A stretch of 64,000 bases of DNA from Halocatena halophila (GTDB lineage Archaea > Halobacteriota > Halobacteria > Halobacteriales > Haloarculaceae). The stretch spans positions 2,480,001 through 2,544,000 of the forward strand of contig CP071306.1 of NCBI GenBank assembly GCA_027563145.1. The letters run 5' to 3'. Below, piece by piece: positions 33,095 through 42,191 of the stretch (position 1 is its first letter; each line of letters starts with the position of its first letter). The notes beneath the pieces were generated by a model. It saw only the letters and a program-made list of their open reading frames with translations. It was not told the origin of the DNA and searched no databases. Both the position numbers and the translations under genes were made by a program.

Positions 33095-33473
33095 CGCACC
33101 GCTCTGTCGTCTCTGTCTCTATTCTTCGCTATCGGTGCCGCCGAAGACGTTGTAACCCCAGAGTCCACCGCGAGAACCAACAGCATGACGACGGTCACTG
33201 GAAGTGAAAACTCGTTTCCGGTCTGTGTCTCACTCGGCAGCCCGTCGATTGCATCCAAGCATTGCAAGACCGAGCACAATGGACATCGTTGGCAACCGAT
33301 TCCAAAAGTGTTGTACAAACCCATCTGCCATTTCGTCTCTGCGCCTTCACAGAGGATAGTACGTCGTTTCCATTTTCATATCGACAACGTATCGAACTGA
33401 TCACCACTTTAGGCACGCTCGGGTGGTTTACTGATTCGGAAGGTATTTTTTCTCCGATACAAAATATAGATCT
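33095..33473. other. Gap between korB and the next Lrp gene, with a decayed small-gene remnant
   Basis: No intact gene. On the minus strand from about 33240 to 33121, protein-like pieces in two frames (SLPVTVVMLLVLAV and then GGLWGYNVFGGTDSEE before a TAG) would join into the C-terminus of a small membrane protein if one base were restored. The 3' part (33400-33473) is AT-rich and holds the Lrp promoter (ACAAAATATAGA just before the ATG). Confidence 0.35.
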
Positions 33474-33902
33474 ATGAGCACGGACACGACTGAGGACCGT
33501 ATTCTCTCGGTGTTAGAGGAGGATGCACAGGCCTCCTACGCCGAGATTGCAGCACGGGCAAACGTTTCGAAGCCAACGGTTCGTAAATATATCGACAAAC
33601 TCGAATCGGAGGGGGTGATCATTGGATACTCCGCTGATATCGATCCGAAAAAGCTCTCGGGTCGTTCGATTGCGCTCGTTGGCGTCGATGTCGAGAGCGA
33701 ACAGTACGTGGAGGTAACCCGAACACTCCAGGAGCGAGACGGGATTGAGGCGCTGTACACCTCTTCAGGAGATCACATGCTGATGGCCGAGGTCCACGCC
33801 GCGGACGGTCACGCCGTCGGTGATATCATCAGCGAACAGATCGAATCGGTTGATGGCGTCACCGCCGCCCATCCAACGTTTTTACAAGAGCGACTCAAGT
33901 GA
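33474..33902 (+). CDS. Lrp/AsnC-family regulator (second)
   Basis: The 142-residue protein has the winged helix (SYAEIAARANVSKPTVRKYI) and a RAM domain (SIALVGVDVESEQYVEVTRT, YTSSGDHMLMAEVHAADG). It is shorter and diverged from the glnA-linked Lrp. It follows korAB in the same direction after 379 bp and precedes the SRPBCC gene by 18 bp, so it may regulate either. The ligand is unknown. Confidence 0.9.
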   Translation: MSTDTTEDRILSVLEEDAQASYAEIAARANVSKPTVRKYIDKLESEGVIIGYSADIDPKKLSGRSIALVGVDVESEQYVEVTRTLQERDGIEALYTSSGDHMLMAEVHAADGHAVGDIISEQIESVDGVTAAHPTFLQERLK

Positions 33903-33920
33903 GTCACACCAGACAGTGTA

Positions 33921-34394
33921 ATGTCCGCCATCGACCGACAGTGTCGTGTCCGTGTCCCGATCGCAGCGGTGTGGGCGTTGTACGCCAGCATCGATGGACT
34001 CCGTGCTCTTACGCCATCGGTGTTCGGACTACAGATTGAGACCATCCAATCGCCGGTGGGTACGTCCCCTGACGATCTCCCTGCTGGATCGGAGATTACT
34101 CTCTCATTTCGACCGTTTCTTGTTGGACCACGGATACGAGTAGCAACGACGATCACCGAACGACAGCACACAGACACGACCGCGTGGTTCGTTGATTCGA
34201 TGGATAGTGGGTTGTTCGAACGGTGGGAGCACTACCACCTCTGCTACGGGGATGGTGAGTCAACGATCGTCCGCGATCGCATCGCCTATCGCCTCAGTGA
34301 TCGCGTGGCCTGGCTCGACCCGTTCGTCCGGGCTATGATCGGCGTGGGGCTCCGATATCGACACTGGCGAACCCGACGGGAGTGCACACCGTGA
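33921..34394 (+). CDS. SRPBCC/polyketide-cyclase-like protein
   Basis: The 157-residue protein has the START/SRPBCC layout: CRVRVPIAAVWALYASIDGL at the N-terminus, a central SEITLSFRPFLVGPRIRV strand pair, ERWEHYHLCYGDGESTIVRD and a long C-terminal helix ending RYRHWRTRRE. Such proteins bind hydrophobic ligands in a pocket. Its stop overlaps the GTG of the EamA gene by 4 bp (GTGA). Confidence 0.75.
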   Translation: MSAIDRQCRVRVPIAAVWALYASIDGLRALTPSVFGLQIETIQSPVGTSPDDLPAGSEITLSFRPFLVGPRIRVATTITERQHTDTTAWFVDSMDSGLFERWEHYHLCYGDGESTIVRDRIAYRLSDRVAWLDPFVRAMIGVGLRYRHWRTRRECTP

Positions 34395-35254
34395 GCGAGG
34401 GGTCCACCAGATTTGCGCCCGCCGGGCTGGCGGTTGCCGTCCTCGCCGTGAGCACGAGCGCAGTGCTCGTTCGTGCCACGACCGCACCGAGTATCATCGC
34501 GGCGCTGTATCGTGTCACGTTCACAGTGGTGTTACTCGTCCCGTTTGCGGTCGTCCGTCCAGGTAAACTGATCGAAGGAATCGATCGACGGGCAACACTC
34601 GGTGGCGTGCTCGCCGGCGTGGCGCTGGCATTGCATTTTGCGACGTGGTTCGAAAGTCTGGAATGGACATCCATTGCGGCGAGCGTGACGCTCGTCCAGT
34701 GTCAGCCTGTTTTTGTCGTAATCGGTGCTGGAGTGGTGCTCAACGAGCGCGTCACTCGCCAGACGGTTGTGGGTATCACGGTGGCGCTCTGTGGGATGGT
34801 GTTCCTCTCGGGTGCGCCCACAACCCAGGGCTCACTGTTCGGCAACGGACTGGCGATCACTGGTGCAGCGCTGGCTGGTGGATACGTGCTGGCTGGCCGA
34901 TCACTCAGACGACGCGTCAACCTGATCGGCTACGTGCTTGTCGTCTACTCGGCGTGTGCGGTGGTGCTCTGTTTGTTGGCGATCGCAAGTGGGCATACGC
35001 TGGTTGGGTATTCCGATACGGACTGGCTGTTGTTTCTCGCGATGGCGGTTGGTCCCGGACTACTCGGGCACACGGTGATCAATTGGGTGCTCGCGCACGT
35101 TCGGTCCACCGTGGTGAGCGTCGCGCTGCTTGGAGAGCCCGTGGGCGCGACGCTGCTCGGTCTGGTGGTGTTCGGTGAAATGCCCTCGGCCGTGACGATT
35201 GTTGGCGGTGCTGTTGTGCTCTGTGGAATCGCAATTACAGCACTCAGTGAGTGA
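34391..35254 (+). CDS. EamA (DMT) family transporter
   Basis: The 287-residue protein has ten hydrophobic segments in two EamA halves. VLAVSTSAVLVRATTAPSII, ALHFATWFESLEWTSIAASV and VGPGLLGHTVINWVLAHVRS followed by EPVGATLLGLVVFGE are typical. I chose the GTG at 34391, coupled by a GTGA overlap to the SRPBCC gene; a GTG at 34382 is also possible. Its 3' end overlaps the convergent epimerase gene by 11 bp. Confidence 0.87.
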   Translation: MSEGSTRFAPAGLAVAVLAVSTSAVLVRATTAPSIIAALYRVTFTVVLLVPFAVVRPGKLIEGIDRRATLGGVLAGVALALHFATWFESLEWTSIAASVTLVQCQPVFVVIGAGVVLNERVTRQTVVGITVALCGMVFLSGAPTTQGSLFGNGLAITGAALAGGYVLAGRSLRRRVNLIGYVLVVYSACAVVLCLLAIASGHTLVGYSDTDWLLFLAMAVGPGLLGHTVINWVLAHVRSTVVSVALLGEPVGATLLGLVVFGEMPSAVTIVGGAVVLCGIAITALSE

Positions 35255-36245
35255 CAGAAAGCCGTCGGTCGCTGAGCAGCTCGAACAGTTCCTCAATCGA
35301 TTCGGTGAGTCCGTGCTGGGCCTCCCAATCGAGGAGCGATTCTGCGGTCGTCGTATCGACCGCAAAATCGGACACCAACGTTTCGGTTCGAGGATTTTCG
35401 ACCCGTTCGATGCCAACTGAATGGCCGCGTTCTGCGGCGATTTCCTGAACGAGCCCAGCGACGTCAAGGACGCTCGGTGAGTTGTCGGCAGCAATCTCGA
35501 ACTTTTCGACGCCGGTGGTACCGTTCGATCGGCGCTCCAACACGGTTTCGACGCTCCGAACGTAGGCCCGTGCCGCATCCCCAACGTGGAGGTAGTTGCG
35601 GGCCTGTGTTCCCGGTTCGTAGACACTCAGATCGTCGCCTCGGAGCGCACGCTCTGTAAACAGTTGGACGACGTTGTTCCTGGAGACGACCTGGCCGTCG
35701 ATTTCGTGGGCTCCAAAGAGATTTGCTTTGATAAAACACTGTGCCGGAAACGCCTCTGGTGCCATCGAATCGACGAGTTGCTCGCCGATCACCTTTGTTC
35801 GTCCGTACCAGTTCACCGGCTGGCGTGGATGCTCAACGGTGATGGGGAACGTCTGTGGATCGCCAACGATCGCCATACTCAGCGGGAATACCAGCCCAGC
35901 ACCCGTCTTCTGACACCAGTTGACAACGTTCCCAGTGCCGACAACGTTGACCTCGTAGGCCATGTCAGGGTCTGATTGACAGTCATCGACGCCGCTGAGC
36001 GCTGCGAGATGGACGACGACATCAGCACCATCCAGTACGGATTCGAGTCGAGTTCGGTCACGAACGTCGACGTGCTGTACAGGAACGTCACCGATCGAAC
36101 GAACGCTCCCTCGATAGAAATTGTCGATAGCGACGATCGACCACGAGGGGTGACTTGCAGTAAGCTCACGAACGAGTCGACTCCCAGTAAAGCCGGCCGC
36201 ACCAGTTATGGCCACGGTTGGCCGAGCGCTTTCAGTGGCTGTCAT
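35244..36245 (-). CDS. NAD-dependent nucleotide-sugar epimerase/dehydratase
   Basis: The 333-residue extended SDR has the cofactor motif TGAAGFTGSRL (residues 14-24), DVVVHLAALSGVDD, a catalytic Ser (LSMAIVG) and WYGRTK (YxxxK). The ARNYLHVGDAARAYVRSVET segment is typical of UDP-sugar epimerases. It probably makes an activated sugar for the polyprenyl-phosphate sugar transferase just downstream on the chromosome. The gene order suggests surface-polysaccharide or glycoprotein biosynthesis. Confidence 0.88.
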   Translation of the reverse strand: MTATESARPTVAITGAAGFTGSRLVRELTASHPSWSIVAIDNFYRGSVRSIGDVPVQHVDVRDRTRLESVLDGADVVVHLAALSGVDDCQSDPDMAYEVNVVGTGNVVNWCQKTGAGLVFPLSMAIVGDPQTFPITVEHPRQPVNWYGRTKVIGEQLVDSMAPEAFPAQCFIKANLFGAHEIDGQVVSRNNVVQLFTERALRGDDLSVYEPGTQARNYLHVGDAARAYVRSVETVLERRSNGTTGVEKFEIAADNSPSVLDVAGLVQEIAAERGHSVGIERVENPRTETLVSDFAVDTTTAESLLDWEAQHGLTESIEELFELLSDRRLSVTH

Positions 36246-36272
36246 ATATTAGATCGTCTCCGGAGGATTGGT

Positions 36273-37748
36273 TCACTCACCATGCTCAAATGCGTCATTC
36301 ATAACTTTGTACACTTGGATGATAACGATTCGGATATCCAGCCAGATCGATTGCGATCGGATGTACTCCGTGTCAAACCGAAGTTTCTGGTCCGGATCGT
36401 GGCCGGTAACGTCTTCGATCTGTGCGAGCCCTGTCAGCCCGGGTTTGACGAACCACCGCTGTTTCCATTCGGTGACATCAGCCGTGATCTCCCGGTCGAT
36501 TTCGGGTCGCTCGGGCCGTGGACCAACCACGCTCATGTGGCCTGTAAAAATTGACCAGAGCTGTGGAAGCTCGTCGAGATGCGTCCGGCGAAGGAACTGA
36601 CCGACACGAGTCACCCGTGGATCGATGCCGCCGGCATCCTCTTCGCTGATGACAGCGCCGGTTTCGGCTTCTGCGTTTTCGATCATGCTTCGGAACTTAT
36701 ACACCGTGAACGTCCCGCCAAAGGTGGCCGTTCGCTCCTGAGCGTAAATGATTGAGCCGGGACTGTCGAGCTTGATCGCAATGGCAATGGCGAACATTAC
36801 CGGCGCGGCGAAAACGAGTCCGATAGTGGCAAACAAAATGTCGAATCCACGCTTTAGCAACCGATCCTGAAGGTCCCACGGTTCGAGATCGATATCCTCT
36901 AGGATTCCGGTTGTCGGCGACTGTCGTGTGAGCACGTCGTTTCCGAGCTCCGGATGGACCTTTGCAGTCACGCCATGACGGTAACAGGTGTTTAGCACGC
37001 CGAAAAACTCCTCTCGGTCGGCGTGTGAGAACGCAAGCACGATCGTATCCGGATTGTGCTCTACGATGATATCGCTGAGACGGGAAATTCCACCGAGATA
37101 TTCGAGCTGATCGTGTGATTCAGCCGCTTCGAGCTGTACACCACCGTCGGTGTACGGCACCGCCGTATCAGTGGTGGATTCAACAGTCTTATTCGAAATG
37201 GCGTAGGGCTGATTCAACGAGACGAATCCAATGAACTGGATCGTCGCCTGTTCGACGATCGCGTCGATCGTCTCCTGGTCGTTCCCGACGATGATCGCAC
37301 GATTGCCGGCTTTTCGTTTCTGATTCCGAATGAGAATAAACCAGGATGGAAGGATGATGAGCAATCCAATCATCGAGAGCACCAGCGTCATCCGCGACAT
37401 TCGGAACGAATAGTCGAAATAACCGATTGTCGCGAGCCCGAATCCGGCGAGCAACACACGCCGCTGTGTCTCGGCGACAACATCGATGACTCGTAATGGT
37501 TGTGGTTTAAATAGTGGCCCGAGCGCCAACAGAATCAGTCCCACTGCAGTTCCAACGATGAGCAGATGATTGTGGAACTCGGGTGGATGAGGGAGCCGAG
37601 CGAGCATCGGTATCGTATCCGCAACTGACACGATGGCAGGATGGCCCATAACGACCACCGTGAGCGCACTCAACACTGCCGTTCCACCGATGCTCAAAAG
37701 ACGGTAGTGCCATCCAGCCGCTACCCCATCTAATCTATTATCTGACAT
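36273..37748 (-). CDS. Polyprenyl-phosphate sugar-1-phosphate transferase (WcaJ/WbaP type)
   Basis: The 491-residue protein has four N-terminal hydrophobic segments, a Rossmann-like middle part (GNRAIIVGNDQETIDAIVEQ) and the C-terminal bacterial sugar-transferase domain: KRGFDILFATIGLVFAAPVM, YKFRSMIENAEAE, RRTHLDELPQLWSIFTGHMS, VGPRPERPEID and KPGLTGLAQ. It transfers a sugar-1-phosphate to a polyprenyl phosphate to start a glycan. I used the ATG at 37748; a GTG at 37763 is also in frame. It lies 27 bp upstream of the epimerase in the same direction, so they form an operon. Confidence 0.92.
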   Translation of the reverse strand: MSDNRLDGVAAGWHYRLLSIGGTAVLSALTVVVMGHPAIVSVADTIPMLARLPHPPEFHNHLLIVGTAVGLILLALGPLFKPQPLRVIDVVAETQRRVLLAGFGLATIGYFDYSFRMSRMTLVLSMIGLLIILPSWFILIRNQKRKAGNRAIIVGNDQETIDAIVEQATIQFIGFVSLNQPYAISNKTVESTTDTAVPYTDGGVQLEAAESHDQLEYLGGISRLSDIIVEHNPDTIVLAFSHADREEFFGVLNTCYRHGVTAKVHPELGNDVLTRQSPTTGILEDIDLEPWDLQDRLLKRGFDILFATIGLVFAAPVMFAIAIAIKLDSPGSIIYAQERTATFGGTFTVYKFRSMIENAEAETGAVISEEDAGGIDPRVTRVGQFLRRTHLDELPQLWSIFTGHMSVVGPRPERPEIDREITADVTEWKQRWFVKPGLTGLAQIEDVTGHDPDQKLRFDTEYIRSQSIWLDIRIVIIQVYKVMNDAFEHGE

Positions 37749-38027
37749 TCCGTTTGTCGTCACCTTCGTTCATTCCTGATATAGACCCAACCGATCTTCG
37801 TCAGACTACGGGATGCATCCGACAGTCCATATATACGCCCGGTCGTTGATCGTGAACGTATTCTCGAATCGTCTGGGACCATATTAAATTCCTGGGATAT
37901 CAAATTCAACAAGTTTGGTATAGCATCATAGATATTGTTATTTATGCAATGCATGAATTTTGACAGGAGATGCGTTCACGTGCGAGTTAGTTGCCGATTT
38001 ATAGTCGATTGGTTTGATGGTGTCGAT
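37749..38027. other. Intergenic region upstream of the sugar transferase
   Basis: About 280 bp, AT-rich, with TTGTTATTTATGCAATGCATG near 37935-37955. A 64-codon minus-strand frame here (37760-37954) is not convincing. It probably carries the promoter of the transferase/epimerase operon and the 3' end of the uppP transcript. Confidence 0.3.
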
Positions 38028-38852
38028 TCACAGCGTGAGAGACAGCCCGCCGCCACCGATGATGGCGAGCAGACCAAGCCCATAGCAGATTTTCTCAAAT
38101 GAAACTCTCTCGACGATTCGCATCAGTGCATCGATCGTGAGATACCCAACAATGGCACTAACGGCCACGGCAAGCAGTGCCTGTGTGATGGAGATGCCGG
38201 CGAACCCGTCTTCGACTGCGGCGAGAACGCCAGCCCCGAGTGCTGCTGGAATCGACAGCAAAAACGAGAGTCTAAACGCAGATGGGCCGTCGTGGCTCCG
38301 GAATAAGAGTGCGCTCGCAGTGACCCCAGAGCGCGAGATACCCGGCAGGACGGCAAATCCTTGCAGCCCCCCGACGAGGATTGCGTCCGTGAGATCTGGC
38401 GACTCACGGTCGCCCATTGACAGATCACCAGAAACCCGCTGTAATAAACCCGTGGCAAGCAACAGGACGCCGATGAGAACGACGAAGAGGCCGCCATCTA
38501 GCTGCCCAACTGCATCTTCGAACAGCAGCTTTGCCGGAATGCCGACGAGACCGGTCATAACTGTTGCAATGACGAGATAGGAGAGCTCTGCAGATGATCG
38601 GTCGAACGCAGAGCTGAGCCGCCAGGAAGTGGCCGAAGACAGTACCGTTCGGAGCTCCGATCGGTAGTATGCCATCGCCGAAATGGCCGTCCCGGTGTGC
38701 AAAAACAGTGCGTATGCGATCGCCGTCTCCGGCGAATTTCCGAGTGCGGTAAGGGCAATCGTGATGTTCCCCTCACTCGAAATCGGTAACCACTCGAAGA
38801 TACCCTGCAAGATTCCGAGTATTACGGCGATTACCGCCGATTGATCACTCAT
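38028..38852 (-). CDS. uppP: Undecaprenyl-diphosphatase-like protein (UppP/BacA family)
   Basis: The 274-residue membrane protein has both UppP motifs: GILQGIFEWLPISSEGN (catalytic Glu and the P-S-S-x-G/H box) and AVLPGISRSGVT with Arg. It should dephosphorylate polyprenyl diphosphate released by glycan assembly, recycling the lipid carrier. SEGN replaces the more usual SSGH. It is divergent from the O-antigen-ligase-like gene, in the polysaccharide group. Confidence 0.92.
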   Translation of the reverse strand: MSDQSAVIAVILGILQGIFEWLPISSEGNITIALTALGNSPETAIAYALFLHTGTAISAMAYYRSELRTVLSSATSWRLSSAFDRSSAELSYLVIATVMTGLVGIPAKLLFEDAVGQLDGGLFVVLIGVLLLATGLLQRVSGDLSMGDRESPDLTDAILVGGLQGFAVLPGISRSGVTASALLFRSHDGPSAFRLSFLLSIPAALGAGVLAAVEDGFAGISITQALLAVAVSAIVGYLTIDALMRIVERVSFEKICYGLGLLAIIGGGGLSLTL

Positions 38853-39002
38853 TGTCGGTCGTACTGGAGTGGGGACCTAAACGATTTGGTTATTCTTTTG
38901 ACGTGGCTCTTTGGCTCTCCCACAAACATATCTAGATATAATGCAAAATAATGGATTGTTGTATGATCAGATTTTTACCCGCCTGCGTCAACTGGATGAC
39001 TG

Positions 39003-40595
39003 ATGAGTCGACTCATACGCAGCATTTTGAGCATCCTTCTCGGATTAATCCTTTTCGGGTTTGTCCTGACTAAAGGGGGCCTGATTAACCGGGTTCCGCT
39101 ACTCATCGGACTCGTGGCCATCGGCCTCGTAGGGTTTTTGACCTACGGCTACCAGGTTTATGGCCTGACCGGACAGTTCGGCACACTGGCGGCAGTCTAT
39201 GGATTTTCGGGACTGGTTCTCGTCGGTGTGATTCTCCGGATTAACACCGGCGGATTTTCTGATCCTGGCCGGGGTGCCAAACTTCTGTTGATCGGCCTAT
39301 TATTGTTGTTCTTCATCGCGGTCGCGCCTCGTCAGCGGCGATATATCAAACGAACTGGAATCTTCCTGTGTGGCTACCTTCTCGTCTGGTTCGTCTATTT
39401 CAGATACGGGTCGAATCTGTCCGTGGTCGGCTCTCCAGCCAATGCCGCCTATTTCATGGCAGCGACGTTTATGTTCGCGCTGTTCCTTTTCGTTATCCCC
39501 CGGTATGTCTCTCGGAACGCGTTTCTGTGGTGTGTGTCGCTTCTCTCGACCGTGCTCGTTATTCTGGGACTACAGGCGTATTCGAACCCATTTACGTTCT
39601 TCGGGCTGACTGTCCAAAACACGGAATTTATATTCACACCGATGTTTTCGAGCGAGTCCGTTCACGCACTCACGTCAGTATTCGGGAATCCAAACAGCAT
39701 GGGGATCGTTGGGTTTGCCGGCACCATTGCCGGCGCACTGCTGGCGGGTGAGTACTTCCCTCGGAGTCGGTCGGAGTCCTCGGAGTCGGAGTCCCTGGCG
39801 ACCGACGGTGGGACCGAAGCGACGAGCACACTGCCCACGTGGCTCGGCGTTATCCTCTCGTTTCTCGCCGGTGTGTTGTTCGTGATTAACGGCTTCGGGA
39901 CCTTTCTCACGAACAGCCGTGCGAGTTTTCTGGCAGTGGGCGTTTCGCTCGCCCTGTACGTGGCGTATCTACTCTTTGGACGCCGAGTGCTCCCGTTCGC
40001 CGTTGTCAGCTTGCTCGGTGCGGTTCTCGCGTCGGTCATTGTCTTTCCGATGATTGGGATCACTCTCTCGGGCCGGCTTGCGCTCTGGGAAGCTGGGCTG
40101 AAGGCGTTTGGCGACGGTAACACGCTGTTTGGCCGCCCGTGGTACTGGGGAACATCACAGGGTGTTTCGGCGATGATAGAACCGTATTTGAGCTCTCATG
40201 CCGGTAAAAGCATTCACAACTCCTATCTCGAGATCTTACTTGAGACCGGCGTCGTTGGGCTGATCGGCTATCTCATCCTGGTTGTTGGGCCGCTGTTCCG
40301 TGGCGTCTTCCAGCGTGCGACCGTCGACGTTCCGTCGCTCGTCCTCGCGTTCGGCTTTGGAGCCAACCAGCTGTTTGAGTCGTACACGCTCTTTCACAAC
40401 AACATTCTCTCGGCGCTTGCAGCGCTGTCGGTGGGCTACATCATCATGAACGGTGCGTGGATGGATACCGCAGAAGCCCCGACCGAGAGCAGGAGCCGGT
40501 CGCGTTCGAAATCCCGGCGTGATCGTAGCTCACCACGGCTCGGATCCTCCTCGGATTCGTCCGATTCCTGGTCGCGACCGGAGTGGGGCGAGTAA
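39003..40595 (+). CDS. O-antigen ligase/polymerase-like membrane protein
   Basis: The 530-residue protein has about twelve transmembrane segments. The C-terminal half carries the Wzy_C/WaaL pattern: NSRASFLAVGVSLALYVAYL, GRLALWEAGLKAF, a large extracytoplasmic loop with SSHAGKSIHNSYLEILLETG. The last 50 residues form an Arg/Ser-rich tail (ESRSRSRSKSRRDRSSPRLG) that is unusual for an acidic haloarchaeal proteome. It likely polymerises or ligates surface glycan. Its stop touches the stop of the convergent MscS gene without a spacer. Confidence 0.82.
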   Translation: MSRLIRSILSILLGLILFGFVLTKGGLINRVPLLIGLVAIGLVGFLTYGYQVYGLTGQFGTLAAVYGFSGLVLVGVILRINTGGFSDPGRGAKLLLIGLLLLFFIAVAPRQRRYIKRTGIFLCGYLLVWFVYFRYGSNLSVVGSPANAAYFMAATFMFALFLFVIPRYVSRNAFLWCVSLLSTVLVILGLQAYSNPFTFFGLTVQNTEFIFTPMFSSESVHALTSVFGNPNSMGIVGFAGTIAGALLAGEYFPRSRSESSESESLATDGGTEATSTLPTWLGVILSFLAGVLFVINGFGTFLTNSRASFLAVGVSLALYVAYLLFGRRVLPFAVVSLLGAVLASVIVFPMIGITLSGRLALWEAGLKAFGDGNTLFGRPWYWGTSQGVSAMIEPYLSSHAGKSIHNSYLEILLETGVVGLIGYLILVVGPLFRGVFQRATVDVPSLVLAFGFGANQLFESYTLFHNNILSALAALSVGYIIMNGAWMDTAEAPTESRSRSRSKSRRDRSSPRLGSSSDSSDSWSRPEWGE

Positions 40596-41672
40596 CTACA
40601 GCCGGAAGTTTTCGTTCGATCGTCGGTGCTGTTGGTCGCCGTGTGCGACGGACATCGTTCCGCTTGTGTCATCGAAGACGAGATGCGTGTGTGGGTAGGC
40701 AAACGCCACGTCGTCGTGCTCGGAAACGACCTGGAAGATCTGCTTTATGACCCTCGATTGCACCTGTTTGTAGCGCTCGGGTTCGTCGGTCCAGTAATGG
40801 AGCTCCAGATCAACGCTATTGGCACCGAATCCCTCGAACAGACAGTTTGGTCGGGCAGGATAGCGCGTCGTTCCCACGCGGATCGGTGGGCCAGCACTTA
40901 TCACGCCGTCGCAGTCCGCGGCGACACGCTCTATCACCGACTGTGCCGTCTCGAGATCGCTTTCGTACGTGATTCCAATCGGTAGTTCGAGCCGTGTCCG
41001 ATGGTCTTCGGCGGTGTAGTTGCGAACGTCGCGCTCTCGCATTGCGCCATTGGGAATGACCAGAAACGTGTTGTCTACCGCTCTGATCTTCGTGTACCGT
41101 ATCGTGATATCCTGGACAAAGCCACGCTGATCAGTATCCACGAGCTCGATCATGTCACCAACCTCATACGGTTGATCGGCAAGCACGAACAGCCCGGAGA
41201 CGACGCTCCCCACGATCGGAGCCAGCACCACACCAGCCATTGCGGAGAACGCCGCCACGGAGATCGTCAGATCCGGTCCGGAGACTTTGAACACGCTGAT
41301 CATTACGAGCAAGACGCCGAGCCCGAGAATCCCCATTCGAATCGACCGAAGCACGGTCCGGGCGACGCTCGGTCGATCGAATCGCTGGTGGATTCGGTCT
41401 TCGAGCACCCGAATGACGGCGTTCGAGATGTACCACGCCACGCTCATGATGATCAGCACCATCAAAAGCCTGGCAATGTCGTTGGGAAGCCAGTCCATCA
41501 GGGTTGCCAACAGCCAGTTGGTTGCCGAGGTGGCCTCGTGAAACAGCCGCTCGTACACTGGCCCCTCCGTGATTGGCCCCTCGGGTGTGGCGTTAGGAGG
41601 TGTCAACCCCCCGCCCGACGACTCGTTCGTCGCGACTGGCGTTGACTGTAGTAACCACTCCCCCGTTCCCAT
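40596..41672 (-). CDS. MscS-family mechanosensitive ion channel
   Basis: The 358-residue protein has three to four N-terminal hydrophobic helices and the MscS pore/beta domain: SVAAFSAMAGVVLAPIVGSV (pore helix with small residues), GLFVLADQPYEVGDMIEL, VQDITIRYTKIRAVDNTFLV and IPNGAMRERDVRNYT. The C-terminal cytoplasmic cage part follows to about 340. It should release solutes at osmotic downshift. Confidence 0.93.
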   Translation of the reverse strand: MGTGEWLLQSTPVATNESSGGGLTPPNATPEGPITEGPVYERLFHEATSATNWLLATLMDWLPNDIARLLMVLIIMSVAWYISNAVIRVLEDRIHQRFDRPSVARTVLRSIRMGILGLGVLLVMISVFKVSGPDLTISVAAFSAMAGVVLAPIVGSVVSGLFVLADQPYEVGDMIELVDTDQRGFVQDITIRYTKIRAVDNTFLVIPNGAMRERDVRNYTAEDHRTRLELPIGITYESDLETAQSVIERVAADCDGVISAGPPIRVGTTRYPARPNCLFEGFGANSVDLELHYWTDEPERYKQVQSRVIKQIFQVVSEHDDVAFAYPHTHLVFDDTSGTMSVAHGDQQHRRSNENFRL

Positions 41673-41750
41673 GTGCTATCGCAGACGATCCCGTTGTAAA
41701 AGTATGCCGTTAGTTACACTGCTGTGATATTAGTTCCCATCCCACTCTGT

Positions 41751-42122
41751 CTACGGTTCGATTTCTGGGTCACCGGAGTAAAACGAATACTCATCGAGGA
41801 GCCGTTCGATACGGTCTGCACCCTCCGTTCCTTTCTGCTCTGAATCGTAGCTAACCCATTGTGTGGTGCCGTCGTGGTGGGTGTAACTGTACAACTGATA
41901 ATCGCTTGGCGTTTCGATCACGAGATCGACGACTGCGCTCGCATCGACATCTCCAGCAGTGATCGATTGGCGCTGAACGTCTGCGAACGTCGACCCCCAG
42001 ATCGCCCGGACGGGACGTTCGATCGGTAGTGTGTCTATCGCTTCGGGTGGATGGGGATCGCCCAAGAGTGTCGCTTTTTCGACTGGACGGTTGGGCCACT
42101 CGGAAGCTGGCCGGGGTGGCAT
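41751..42122 (-). CDS. Haloarchaeal hypothetical protein
   Basis: The 123-residue acidic protein has no membrane segment. The middle shows SAVVDLVIETPSDYQLYSYT and DGTTQWVSYDSEQKGTEGAD, and it ends SFYSGDPEIEP. I used the ATG at 42122 (MPPRPASEWP); an upstream in-frame start at 42152 adds ten residues. It is downstream of hisH on the same strand, 69 bp away. I recognise no family. Confidence 0.6.
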   Translation of the reverse strand: MPPRPASEWPNRPVEKATLLGDPHPPEAIDTLPIERPVRAIWGSTFADVQRQSITAGDVDASAVVDLVIETPSDYQLYSYTHHDGTTQWVSYDSEQKGTEGADRIERLLDEYSFYSGDPEIEP

Positions 42123-42191
42123 GGTTGTTCGTACCGCACACTGTCTCTTCACTGTTCGCGTTGCAGTGGCTGTTGTGACATACCTGCGTGC

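Noticed and set aside
33185..33400. 71-codon plus-strand frame between korB and the Lrp gene.
   Set aside because: Cys/His-rich random-looking translation; the other strand shows better remnants.
37760..37954. 64-codon minus-strand frame upstream of the sugar transferase.
   Set aside because: Composition unlike a haloarchaeal protein and no supporting signal; probably promoter DNA.
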